A stretch of 18,840 nucleotides of DNA, taken from contig JANJUA010000236.1 of assembly GCA_024710825.1 (NCBI GenBank), positions 1 through 18,840 of the forward strand, given 5' to 3'. The notes under the pieces were generated by a model. It had not been told where the DNA came from and did not search any database. It saw only the letters and a list, made by a program, of their open reading frames with translations. The position numbers were made by a program, and so were the translations under genes. Below are positions 1 through 9,315 of the stretch, piece by piece. Numbering within the stretch: the stretch's first letter is position 1; each line of letters opens with the position of its first letter. This DNA is from Solirubrobacteraceae bacterium (GTDB lineage Bacteria; Actinomycetota; Thermoleophilia; Solirubrobacterales; Solirubrobacteraceae).

Positions 1-1
1 G

Positions 2-1381
2 CTGCGCTCTGACGCCGTGCTCGGGCTGCACTCCGACCACTGCTTCGGCGGCACCGGCACCCCGGTCAAGAACTACATCAACGACTCCTTCAAGCTGCTG
101 TGGTGGACGCTGGGCAACGCCAGCGAGCGCTTCCCCTACGACATCCACGACGGCCGCGCGAAGTTCGAGCGCGACTTCTGCGTCATCGAGTACCTCGGCC
201 CGATCCGCGAGGGCGGCCACACCGCACGCAATGTCCTGCCGCGCGTCACGAACCTCTCGATGCTCTGGCGGCTGCTGTGCGGCGGCATGATCCGCCGGCG
301 CAAGGAAGACACCGGCGAGCCGCTGGTCTCCTGCACCGTGCACCCGATCTGGGTCCCCGCCGGCGTCTCTCAATCGGAGATGAACAAGCAGTGGGCGCAG
401 CAGTTCAAGACGATGTTCGTGCAGCGCCACCCCGACCATCCGCTGGTCGAGTCCGGCCAGGTGGAGCGCTTCGAGGCCGCCCTCGGGCTGCTGTGGAAGA
501 TGGAGTACGCCTCCACCCTTCCCGCCGCTGACCCCGACCTCGACTGGCTCGTCGAGCACGCCGTTGGTGGCGACGACGTCCGCGCCCGCATGCTGGCCGT
601 GTCCAACTGGACACCGGCCAACCTCAAGGTGCTCGAGCTCGCCATGCGGCACGCCCGCGACGGCGACAAGGTCGTCGTCTTCAGCGACCTGATCGAGACC
701 GGCCGCTGGGTCTGCCAGCAGCTTCGCTCGCGCGGCGTGCTCGCCGCGCACATCGTCGAGGAGCGCGAAGGCAAGGCGGCCACCATGAGCCCCGCCAAGC
801 GCGCCCGGGCGCTGCGTGAGTTCCGCTACGGCGCCACGCAGGTCCTCTGCGTCGGCATCAAGGCCGTCAAGCAGGGCCACAACCTCGACACCGCCTCGGC
901 GGCGATCTTCGCCGGCCAGGAGTGGTCACACGAGGCCAAGGCGCAGGCCATGGCGCGCGTGCATCGCCTCTCCTCCACCAAGCCCGTACACATCTACGTG
1001 CCGATGCCCACCGGAGCGTTCATCGCCGCCCAGAAGCACGAGCAGCTCAACGCCAAGGGCGCCAGCAGCGACCTCGCGCTCGACGGCCAGCTCATCGAGC
1101 AAGACGAGCAGGAGATCACCTGGCAGCAGGTCGTTGAGCAGATGAAGCGCCAGGGCATCTTCGCCACCGGCAACGAGGTCCCCGAGGCCGACATCTACGC
1201 CACCTGGCAGCGCGCCGAAGGCCCGTTCGCGCCGCTCGCGCCGGCGCCCGCGCGACCCGCCGCCCAGGCGCCCGTCGCTGACGTCGTGGCGCTGCCCGCT
1301 CGCCGTGTCACCGACGCTGCGCTCGGCCTCGCCGTCGACATCGTGGAGGCCGATCACGGCCAGTTCGCTCTCGATATCTAA
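2..1381 (+). CDS. SNF2-like DEAD/DEAH helicase, C-terminal part (5' end outside window)
   Basis: The reading frame is open from base 2, so the protein starts outside the window; only about 459 C-terminal residues are visible. The visible part opens with GGTGTPVKNY (bases about 47-76), which fits the TGTPxxN segment (motif III region) of SNF2-family ATPases. Later come DKVVVFSDL, VLCVGIKAVKQGHNLDTA and QAMARVHRLSSTKPVHIYV, matching the helicase C lobe with motifs V and VI of the SNF2 group (family form: QAxGRxHRIGQ). Walker A and the DEAH box must lie upstream. The last 60 residues are Ala/Pro-rich and probably a disordered tail. The role is inferred to be ATP-driven translocation on DNA. It sits inside the tRNA-bounded segment that I interpret as a mobile island, where orphan SNF2 helicases are common. 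Family is fairly certain; specific function is unknown. Confidence 0.8.
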   Translation: MRSDAVLGLHSDHCFGGTGTPVKNYINDSFKLLWWTLGNASERFPYDIHDGRAKFERDFCVIEYLGPIREGGHTARNVLPRVTNLSMLWRLLCGGMIRRRKEDTGEPLVSCTVHPIWVPAGVSQSEMNKQWAQQFKTMFVQRHPDHPLVESGQVERFEAALGLLWKMEYASTLPAADPDLDWLVEHAVGGDDVRARMLAVSNWTPANLKVLELAMRHARDGDKVVVFSDLIETGRWVCQQLRSRGVLAAHIVEEREGKAATMSPAKRARALREFRYGATQVLCVGIKAVKQGHNLDTASAAIFAGQEWSHEAKAQAMARVHRLSSTKPVHIYVPMPTGAFIAAQKHEQLNAKGASSDLALDGQLIEQDEQEITWQQVVEQMKRQGIFATGNEVPEADIYATWQRAEGPFAPLAPAPARPAAQAPVADVVALPARRVTDAALGLAVDIVEADHGQFALDI

Positions 1382-1507
1382 ACCACTGGCACCGCCGCCC
1401 ACGAGGGGCACTGTGCAGCAGGATGCGGCGCGGCGATCGCGACGCATCAGAATGTGCTGACGATCGTCCGGGGCGCATGGAATCGTCACAACGCGCAGCC
1501 GGTCAGA

Positions 1508-1816
1508 TCACTCGACCAACGTCCTGAGCGTCGCATACGCACCAGGGTCCTCGCGCATCAGGTCCAGTACGTCGACCGCACGGCCGAGGTCATCCACCGA
1601 GTGCGCCCATTCCGCTGCAGAGCGGGCCATCCACCTGACGGCAGCACGCTCGAACTGGTCGGGCTCTTGCGTTCGGATCAGTGCGAGGATCCGCGCAGCG
1701 TCGCTGAGCGAAACGGCCGGAAGCTCGGCTGCGATTCTGCGGACACGCTGCAAATTGCCTGACTGCAATGCAGCGAGAAACACTGGTCGAGGCGGTCCGA
1801 GCGCCATGGTCAGCAC
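1508..1816 (-). CDS. Small hypothetical protein behind an SOS box
   Basis: A 102-residue Ala/Arg/Leu-rich, probably all-helical protein with no signal peptide or membrane segment. I do not recognise a named domain. The start is GTG at 1816 or ATG at 1807 (M-A-L-G-P-P); no convincing Shine-Dalgarno is visible, so a leaderless or weakly initiated message is possible. A LexA-type palindrome lies 7 bases upstream of the GTG (16 upstream of the ATG), so transcription is probably repressed by LexA and induced by DNA damage. It is the last gene before the attachment-site remnant and faces the helicase gene. SOS control is common for excision or maintenance genes of mobile elements, but nothing in the protein shows such a role. 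Confidence that it is a real gene comes from the ordered protein composition and the operator position. Confidence 0.6.
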   Translation of the reverse strand: MLTMALGPPRPVFLAALQSGNLQRVRRIAAELPAVSLSDAARILALIRTQEPDQFERAAVRWMARSAAEWAHSVDDLGRAVDVLDLMREDPGAYATLRTLVE

Positions 1817-1822
1817 GATACA

Positions 1823-1836
1823 CGAACATCTGTTCG
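1823..1836 (-). promoter_or_regulatory. LexA/SOS box
   Basis: CGAACATCTGTTCG is a perfect two-arm palindrome of the form CGAAC-N4-GTTCG, and one further base on the right (A) extends agreement with the actinobacterial consensus TCGAAC-N4-GTTCGA; only the first base differs. It sits just upstream of the start of the minus-strand small gene, where a repressor would block transcription. Confidence 0.75.
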
Positions 1837-1924
1837 ATGAACCCTCCCACTGCCTGCCTTCAAACGGTCGTCGCTTCCGCTATCCGACGCAGGTACACAC
1901 TGCCTGCGGGCACGATCGCGTAGT

Positions 1925-1978
1925 GCCGAGTCAACCGCTGAGTCAACTGAGGATGCGTCCTATGCGTCCCGCGCGTCC
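1925..1978 (+). repeat. Clustered short direct repeats near the attachment core
   Basis: Two 11-base copies of GCYGAGTCAAC lie at 1925-1935 and 1937-1947 (12-base period). They are followed by ATGCGTCC at 1953-1960 and 1962-1969 (9-base period), with a degenerate third copy GCGCGTCC at 1971-1978. CTAGAAA is also repeated at 1978-1984 and 1991-1997. Spacing near one helical turn and the position 60-110 bases inside the tRNA remnant fit arm-type integrase or excisionase binding sites, but that role is inference. Confidence 0.45.
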
Positions 1979-2036
1979 TAGAAAATGGCTCTAGAAAGCC
2001 AGATGGACGATTCCGCGGCTCGCAACCACCCGGTGA

Positions 2037-2094
<58 letters not shown>

Positions 2095-2100
2095 TCGAAG

Positions 2101-2128
2101 CGAAGGCCCTGCTAACGCGGGGTCTTCG
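2101..2128 (+). terminator. Hairpin after the tRNA remnant
   Basis: CGAAGGCCC (2101-2109) pairs with GGGTCTTCG (2120-2128), giving 9 pairs including one G-T and a 10-base loop. It starts 7 bases after the tRNA 3' end. It is probably the original terminator of the tRNA-Leu gene, now separated from its promoter. There is no clear T-run. Confidence 0.4.
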
Positions 2129-2176
2129 TCGTAGACGAGCGAATCATCCGAAGCCTGGCCCTAGTCGCTGTGAGAA

Positions 2177-2197
2177 CACCGTTGAGAACAAACGGTG
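2177..2197 (-). terminator. Candidate terminator hairpin downstream of the aminotransferase
   Basis: A perfect 7-pair stem, CACCGTT/AACGGTG, has a 7-base loop. On the minus strand it is followed by TTCTCA. It lies about 140 bases past the stop of the minus-strand aminotransferase gene. The octamer TGAGAACA also occurs twice here (2171-2178, 2183-2190), so a protein-binding site is an alternative. The rest of 2129-2338 shows no gene. Confidence 0.3.
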
Positions 2198-2338
2198 GGG
2201 AACGGAAGGATCCACAGCCCTCCGCGTCCGAAGGTGGTCCGCCGGACACCCCGCGCGTCTGGTGACGCCACCGTGGCTCCCGGCCGACTCCTACGGAAAC
2301 GTCTGTCTGACCGTCCCAGCCCAGCCGCGTCACGATCG

Positions 2339-3520
2339 TCACTCTGCGCGAACGCCGGCCACGAACGAGGCAAGCCGCGCCAGCCCGTCGCGAAGCTGGT
2401 CTCGCGACGCTGCGTACGACAGACGCACGTGGCGGTCCGCGCCGGCGAGCCCGAAGTCGCGGCCGGGGGTGAGCGCCACGGAGGCCTCCCGGAGCGCGCG
2501 CTGGCAGAACCGCCACGAGTCCAGGCCTGTGCTGGTCACGTCGAAGTAGACGTAGAACGCCCCGTCGGGCAGAACGGGGACCGCCAGGCCCATCCTGGCG
2601 AGCCCATCGAGCACGATCCCGCGGCGCTCGACGAGCTCGATCCGCCGCTCTTCGCAAAGGGCCAGGGACTCAGACGTGAAGCATGCGAGCGCGGCCTGTT
2701 GCGTTGGGGCCGACGCACACAGGAAGTAGTTCGTCGCCAGCCGCTCGGCCGCGGCGACGAGCTCGGTTGGGAGTACGCACCACCCGAGGCGCCAGCCCGT
2801 CATCCCGAAGTACTTCGAGAAGCTGTTGATGACGATGGCGTCCGGGTCAGCGGACAGGATCGTGCGCGCCGGCGCGCCTTCCGGCGTGGGGTCAGACAGG
2901 TTCAGGTAGATCTCGTCCACGATCCGCCACTCGCCTCGTCGGCGCGCGCCGTCGCAGATCGCGCACAGCTCGTCGAACGGGATCGACGTTCCGGTCGGGT
3001 TCGACGGCGTCGCGACCATGACGGCCCGGGTGCGGTTGCTCCGCGCCCCGGCAACAGCGGCGACATCAAGCTGGTAGAGCGAGTCAGGGGTCGTCGTCAC
3101 GGAAACGACTCGGCCGCCGAACGTCGCGACCAGCTGCCGATTGCACGGATACGACGGATCGGCGACCACGACCTCGTCGCCCGGGTCGATCGTCGCCGCC
3201 AAGACGAGCAAGAGGGCGGCAGAGGCACCGGACGTGACGATGATTCGTCCCGGGTCCACCGTGACGTCGTGGCGCCGGCGATAGAAGCCCGCGATCGCCT
3301 CCCGCAGCGGGCGCAGCCCGGCCGCAGGCGTGTACGGAAGCGGACGACCGTCCATGACCTCGCGCATCGCCGCCCTGACGGCCGGTGGACTGCCGAAGTC
3401 CGGCTCGCCGAGGTTCAGCTTCGCGATCCGACGTCCGTCGGCTTCCAACGCGGCGGCCTGCTCGCCGAACACCATGGCATGGAAGGGCTCCACGGTCCTA
3501 GCGCGGTGCGACGGTCTCAC
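2339..3520 (-). CDS. PLP-dependent class I/II aminotransferase
   Basis: This is a fold-type I aminotransferase of the aspartate/alanine group: it moves an amino group between an amino acid and a 2-oxo acid through pyridoxal phosphate in the cytosol. Counting from the GTG at 3520 (393 residues), the visible motifs are LNLGEPDFG near 36-43, SNPTG at 173-177 (N174), VDEIY at 201-205 (D202), and SFSKYFGMTGWRLGW with the Schiff-base lysine K236. The C-terminal RLSY arginine fits the carboxylate-binding Arg. The frame stays open upstream to GTG 3634, but family similarity begins at RARTVEPFHAM, so 3520 is my start; no strong ribosome site decides it. It is divergent from an Lrp/AsnC gene 186 bases away, which is the likely regulator. 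The substrate cannot be read from the sequence. Confidence 0.9.
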   Translation of the reverse strand: MRPSHRARTVEPFHAMVFGEQAAALEADGRRIAKLNLGEPDFGSPPAVRAAMREVMDGRPLPYTPAAGLRPLREAIAGFYRRRHDVTVDPGRIIVTSGASAALLLVLAATIDPGDEVVVADPSYPCNRQLVATFGGRVVSVTTTPDSLYQLDVAAVAGARSNRTRAVMVATPSNPTGTSIPFDELCAICDGARRRGEWRIVDEIYLNLSDPTPEGAPARTILSADPDAIVINSFSKYFGMTGWRLGWCVLPTELVAAAERLATNYFLCASAPTQQAALACFTSESLALCEERRIELVERRGIVLDGLARMGLAVPVLPDGAFYVYFDVTSTGLDSWRFCQRALREASVALTPGRDFGLAGADRHVRLSYAASRDQLRDGLARLASFVAGVRAE

Positions 3521-3706
3521 GCGACCAACCAGATCGTTTCCGGATGCCGATCTCCGAGACGACGGTGGCATCGGCCCGAGGAGGTGGAGCCATATACATC
3601 GCGGCCCGATCGACGTTGCCCCATTCCGTAGCACGATACCGTCGCCAGAGCCGAGATTTGTCTAACTCCTCCCGCTCTTGGCTGTTGCTGTGGAAGGATC
3701 TTCTAC

Positions 3707-4159
3707 ATGGACGCGATAGACCGTCGAATCCTTGTGGAGCTCCAGACAGAGGGCCGCCTTTCCATCACGGAGCTCGCCAAGCGGGTACAACTGTCCGTCT
3801 CGCCGTGCCACCGCCGCGTTCGGGCCCTCGAGAACGCGGGCGTGATCACGGGTTATCGCGCCCATCTCGATCCGCTGGCCCTGGGCCTGCACTTCTCAGC
3901 GATCGTCTTCGTGACGCTCAGCGAGGTCAACGAGCGGACGGTCGGTGCGTTCGAGACCGCCGTCAGCGACGTGGTCGCGATCACTCGAGCCCAGCGGCTC
4001 TTCGGTGACCCCGACTACCTCCTTTACGTCGTTGCCGCCGACCTGCGCGCGTTCCAGCGCCTATACGACGCGCGCCTGGCGACCCTGCCAGGGGTGCAGC
4101 GGCTCACCTCGACGCTTGTGATGAAGACCGTCGTGGACGACAGGCCCGTACCACTCTGA
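3707..4159 (+). CDS. Lrp/AsnC-family transcriptional regulator
   Basis: A 150-residue protein of normal family length. An N-terminal winged helix (about residues 1-50, including LSITELAKRVQLSVSPCHRR as the helix-turn-helix) is followed by a C-terminal RAM/AsnC effector-binding domain with the typical end, LPGVQRLTSTLVMKTV. Such proteins bind DNA as octamers or dimers and sense amino acids. Start ATG 3707 is preceded by GGAAGGA at 3692-3698 with 8-base spacing. The gene is divergent from the aminotransferase, so a self-regulating feed-forward pair responding to the amino-acid substrate is likely (inference). Confidence 0.93.
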   Translation: MDAIDRRILVELQTEGRLSITELAKRVQLSVSPCHRRVRALENAGVITGYRAHLDPLALGLHFSAIVFVTLSEVNERTVGAFETAVSDVVAITRAQRLFGDPDYLLYVVAADLRAFQRLYDARLATLPGVQRLTSTLVMKTVVDDRPVPL

Positions 4160-4446
4160 AGCGCGCGCGGAACGCAAAGCGTCAAAGCGTCGCAGTCGAC
4201 CGCGGGGACGATCGCGGGTCCGAGGTGGGGAAGGCTACGAGCGGCGGAGGGCGAGCGGTCTCTACATTCCCAGCATGCACGGGATGACCGAGACGACGGC
4301 GCCCAGCCGCTGCGCCCCATGATCTCGCGCGCGCCGGTCGACCCCGAATCCCGAGCCCTGGCGGTCGGCGTGCCGGGTCGCGGCATCGACGCGAGGAGCG
4401 TCGGCGGCCGTCGCTGCCCGGGCGCAGGTGCCATCGGAGTGCTTCC

Positions 4447-5037
4447 ATGAGGCTCGTCGTCGCGATCACGGGCGCGACGGGCGCGGTGTTCGGGATTCGG
4501 CTGCTCGACGTGCTTCGCGAGCTCGGCGTCGAGACCGAGCTGTGCATCAGTCGCTGGGGCGCACGCACCATCGAGCACGAGACGTCGGTCTCCGTCGCGG
4601 AGGTCCAGGCCCTCGCGACGCGGTCGTACGGGGCGATGGACCAGTCGGCGCCCATCTCCAGCGGCTCGTATGCGACCGACGGCATGATCATCGCGCCATG
4701 CTCGATGCGGACGGTCGCCGCCATCGCCCATGGCTTGTCCGACAACCTCGTCCAGCGGGCGGCCGACGTCGTCATCAAGGAGCGTCGGCGTCTCGTGGTC
4801 GTGGCGCGCGAGATGCCGCTGAGCGAGGTCCACCTCGACAACCTCCTCCGCCTGGCCCGGGTCGGCGCCACCGTGATGCCGCCGGTGCCGGCCTTCTACT
4901 CCCACCCCACCTCCATCGCGGACATCGTCGACCACGTCGTCATGCGGACGCTCGACCAGTTCGGGATCAACGTCGAGGTCCAGCCCCGTTGGGACGGCGC
5001 TCTGCTGCGTCGCGTCGCCGCGAGCGCCTCGGACTAG
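4447..5037 (+). CDS. ubiX: UbiX/Pad1-type flavin prenyltransferase
   Basis: A 196-residue protein of the flavoprotein family that attaches a dimethylallyl group to FMN, making prenylated FMN for UbiD-type decarboxylases. N-terminal GATGAVFGIRLL is the FMN-binding start. DGMIIAPCSMRTVAAIAHG, SDNLVQRAADVVIKERR and VVVAREMPLSEVHLDNL are signature blocks of the family, and VMPPVPAFYSHPTSIADIVDHVV closes it. Start ATG 4447 has GGAG at 4436-4439. The 287 bases before it contain no recognisable gene. No ubiD-like gene lies nearby in this window; the next gene encodes a flavin-type split-barrel protein. Family assignment is near certain; the client decarboxylase is unknown. Confidence 0.93.
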   Translation: MRLVVAITGATGAVFGIRLLDVLRELGVETELCISRWGARTIEHETSVSVAEVQALATRSYGAMDQSAPISSGSYATDGMIIAPCSMRTVAAIAHGLSDNLVQRAADVVIKERRRLVVVAREMPLSEVHLDNLLRLARVGATVMPPVPAFYSHPTSIADIVDHVVMRTLDQFGINVEVQPRWDGALLRRVAASASD

Positions 5038-5257
5038 GCAAGGACGCGAGCCGTCGGCGCATCCGCGCAGGTCGCGCAGACATGCCCGAGGCCTCGCCCG
5101 GCGGGCGCCGATGGTCCGCCTATGATCCAGGCGTGTCCGCGCCCACGACGCAGATCCGGCCGCACGAGCGCTGATCGGTGCGCTTCGGCGACGAAAGGGC
5201 ACGTTCGCCGCGCCGGCGGCCAACGCCGCCTCGCGACCGCCGCCGGCGTCCTCCGCC

Positions 5258-5740
5258 ATGAGCGTCCCACGCGAGCCGGTCGTGCCCGCCTCGTTGGCCG
5301 TCGCGGTGGGCCGGGGCGCCGAGGCCGCCGAGGGGCTCACGCTGCTGCTCCTCACCGTGCGCGAGGACGGCTTCCCGCACGTCGCGATGCTCAGCGCCGG
5401 CGAGGTCGTCGCACGGGACGCGCGACGGCTGGCCATCGCGCTGTGGCCGTCCTCCACCGCCGCCACCGCTCTCGCGCGCACCGGCCGCGCGACCATGGCG
5501 GCCGTGCTCGACGGCGTCGGCTGGTCGCTTCGCCTGGAGGCGCGCGAGGCCGCGGCGGTGGAGACGCCGCTCTCCGGGCGCCTGCGCCGCTTCGAGGCCA
5601 CGGTCGTGGCCGCGACGGCCGACGAGGCGCCCTACGCGGTGCTCGGGTCCGGCGTGACGTTCCGACTGACGGATCCGCATCCCACGCTCCGGCGCTGGGC
5701 GCAGGTGCGGGCGGCGCTCGAGGCGGCCGAAGCCTCCTAG
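5258..5740 (+). CDS. FMN-binding split-barrel (pyridoxamine-phosphate-oxidase-like) protein
   Basis: A 160-residue protein resembling small members of the PNPOx-like split-barrel group, many of which bind FMN or F420. The pattern LLLLTVREDGFPHVAMLSAGEV (about residues 28-49) is the usual first beta-hairpin of this fold. ARRLAIALWPSSTAATALARTGRATM (about 52-80) follows as the strand/helix that covers the cofactor, then a long alternating beta segment. No membrane segment is seen. ATG 5258 was chosen; the frame upstream is Arg/Pro-rich and unlike a protein. It lies 220 bases after ubiX on the same strand, so a flavin link is possible. Reaction unknown. Confidence 0.7.
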   Translation: MSVPREPVVPASLAVAVGRGAEAAEGLTLLLLTVREDGFPHVAMLSAGEVVARDARRLAIALWPSSTAATALARTGRATMAAVLDGVGWSLRLEAREAAAVETPLSGRLRRFEATVVAATADEAPYAVLGSGVTFRLTDPHPTLRRWAQVRAALEAAEAS

Positions 5741-5779
5741 GCGCCGGCGCATCGTCGGCGGCACCACCGGCGCCGGCGC
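5741..5779 (+). terminator. GC-rich hairpin after the split-barrel gene
   Basis: Two copies of the self-complementary decamer GCGCCGGCGC, at 5741-5750 and 5770-5779, can pair around a 19-base loop directly after the TAG stop. There is no T-run, so termination is plausible rather than shown. Confidence 0.35.
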
Positions 5780-6121
5780 TCCAGGCGTCCACCGGGACAC
5801 GCCGGACCGACGGCGCGACGTCCCCGCTGCACATCGCGCCGCCCGCCGGGTGGGCGTAACGCCCCATTGGCAGGGGCCCCCGCGCCCGCCACCATCGGGC
5901 TCGTGGCGTCCTACGAGCTTCCCCCGACTACCCCGCCGGCCCCGCCCCGGGATCGCTGGCCCTCGGCGCGCATGGCGACCGTGCGGCTGGCCCAGCGCCG
6001 CAAGCCCGCCCGTACGCCGAACCGCTTCGTCGCGGCCCGCTCCTGGCCGGCGCCGGGTCGCCCGCCCACCGGCTGACCGCCCCGCCCCGCTCCGCCGCTT
6101 CGCCGCCCCGCCCCCACGGCC
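5780..6121. other. Intergenic stretch without recognisable gene
   Basis: This GC-rich, Pro/Arg-type sequence gives open frames of biased composition in several phases, none of which resembles a protein. No RNA gene, repeat array or clear promoter was found. It must contain the leader of ctaG, whose GTG start has no visible ribosome site. Confidence 0.4.
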
Positions 6122-6931
6122 GTGGACACCTCCTGGACCCTCGACCCGGGGCTGCTGACCGCGCTCGCGCTCGTCTCCGCCGTATACGTGGCCCGCTGGC
6201 GCCGCTGCCGCCGGCAGGTCGGCCCGAGCGCCGCCACGGGCTGGCACCTGCTCTCCTTCGCCGGCGGCATCGCCGCGCTGGCCGCGGCCCTCGTGTCGCC
6301 CCTGGACCGCATGGCCGAGCAGCTCGCGACGCTGCACATGGTCCAGCACCTGCTGCTGCTCGACGTCGCGCCGATCCTGCTGCTCGCCGGGCTGACCAAG
6401 GTGCTCCTGCGGCCGGTCAGCCGCGAGCTCCTGCGGCTCGAGCGCGCCGCCGGGCCACTGGCCCTGCCGGCGTTCGGCGTCGTGGCCTACGTGGTGGCGA
6501 TGGTCGGCTACCACGCCCCGCCGATCTACGACCTGACGCTGCGCAGCGACACCGCCCACGTCGCCGCCCACATCGTGCTCGCCGCGGCCGGCGGACTGTA
6601 CTGGTGGCACCTGATGTCCCCGGTTCGACAGCGGCTGCGCATGGGAGTGCTCGGTCCGGTCGTCTACATGGCGAGCACGAAGGTCGCCGTCGGCCTCGTC
6701 GCAATCGCGTTGGCCTTCTCCCCCGAGCTGCTGTACCAGGCGTACGTCCCCCTGCCCGAGCTCTGGGGCATGACGCACCTTCAGGACCAGCGCGTCGCCG
6801 GGCTCGTGATGGCGTTCGAGCAGTCGCTCGTCATGGGCATCGCGCTCGTCGTGCTCTTCGTTCGGGCGCTCGCCCAGTCCGAGGCGGCAGAGCGCCGAGA
6901 GGAGCGCCACGGGGCCCTGAAGCGCGCCTGA
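6122..6931 (+). CDS. ctaG: Cytochrome c oxidase assembly factor CtaG (caa3 type)
   Basis: A 269-residue polytopic membrane protein of the CtaG/Caa3_CtaG family, which is needed to assemble the copper centre of haem-copper oxidases at the membrane. About seven hydrophobic spans are visible. The conserved histidine-bearing segments are present: HMVQHLLLLDVAPILLLAG, HIVLAAAGGLYWWHLMSP, and GMTHLQDQRVAGLVM near the C-terminus. The gene starts with GTG 6122 immediately before a hydrophobic N-terminus. No oxidase subunit gene is next to it; it stands between a flavin-type protein and a stress protein on the same strand. Family confident; the copper-delivery role is known for the family, not shown here. 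Confidence 0.9.
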   Translation: MDTSWTLDPGLLTALALVSAVYVARWRRCRRQVGPSAATGWHLLSFAGGIAALAAALVSPLDRMAEQLATLHMVQHLLLLDVAPILLLAGLTKVLLRPVSRELLRLERAAGPLALPAFGVVAYVVAMVGYHAPPIYDLTLRSDTAHVAAHIVLAAAGGLYWWHLMSPVRQRLRMGVLGPVVYMASTKVAVGLVAIALAFSPELLYQAYVPLPELWGMTHLQDQRVAGLVMAFEQSLVMGIALVVLFVRALAQSEAAERREERHGALKRA

Positions 6932-6959
6932 CCATTGGATTCTCCGGAAATGCGTAGTA

Positions 6960-6973
6960 AGGACCATGGACCT
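6960..6973 (+). promoter_or_regulatory. Near-palindrome upstream of the universal stress gene
   Basis: AGGACCATGGACCT is a 14-base inverted repeat broken only at its A/A pair, centred 35 bases before the start codon. It loosely recalls GGGAC-type DosR/DevR sites that drive universal stress genes in mycobacteria, but the match is weak. Confidence 0.25.
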
Positions 6974-7001
6974 CCGCGCCCGCGGATGTCATGGTGACTG
7001 A

Positions 7002-9222
<2,221 letters not shown>

Positions 9223-9315
9223 TCAAGGATCGGATCCCGACGGTCGATGAGCGACCCGATGCCGACCCCTCGGATCGAGCATCCGCACCACGAAACGACC
9301 GACGAGAGGACACCC

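Noticed and set aside
2195..3631. Long plus-strand open frame (478 codons) over the aminotransferase
   Set aside because: Its translation is Arg/Pro-rich without family likeness, while the minus strand encodes all aminotransferase motifs; it is a GC-rich antisense shadow.
4024..5601. Minus-strand open frame (525 codons) over the Lrp and ubiX genes
   Set aside because: Two well-defined families are read on the plus strand, and the antisense product has no domain or motif.
5120..6967. Minus-strand open frame (615 codons) over the split-barrel and ctaG genes
   Set aside because: It is Gly/Arg/His-rich low complexity, antisense to a clear membrane protein.
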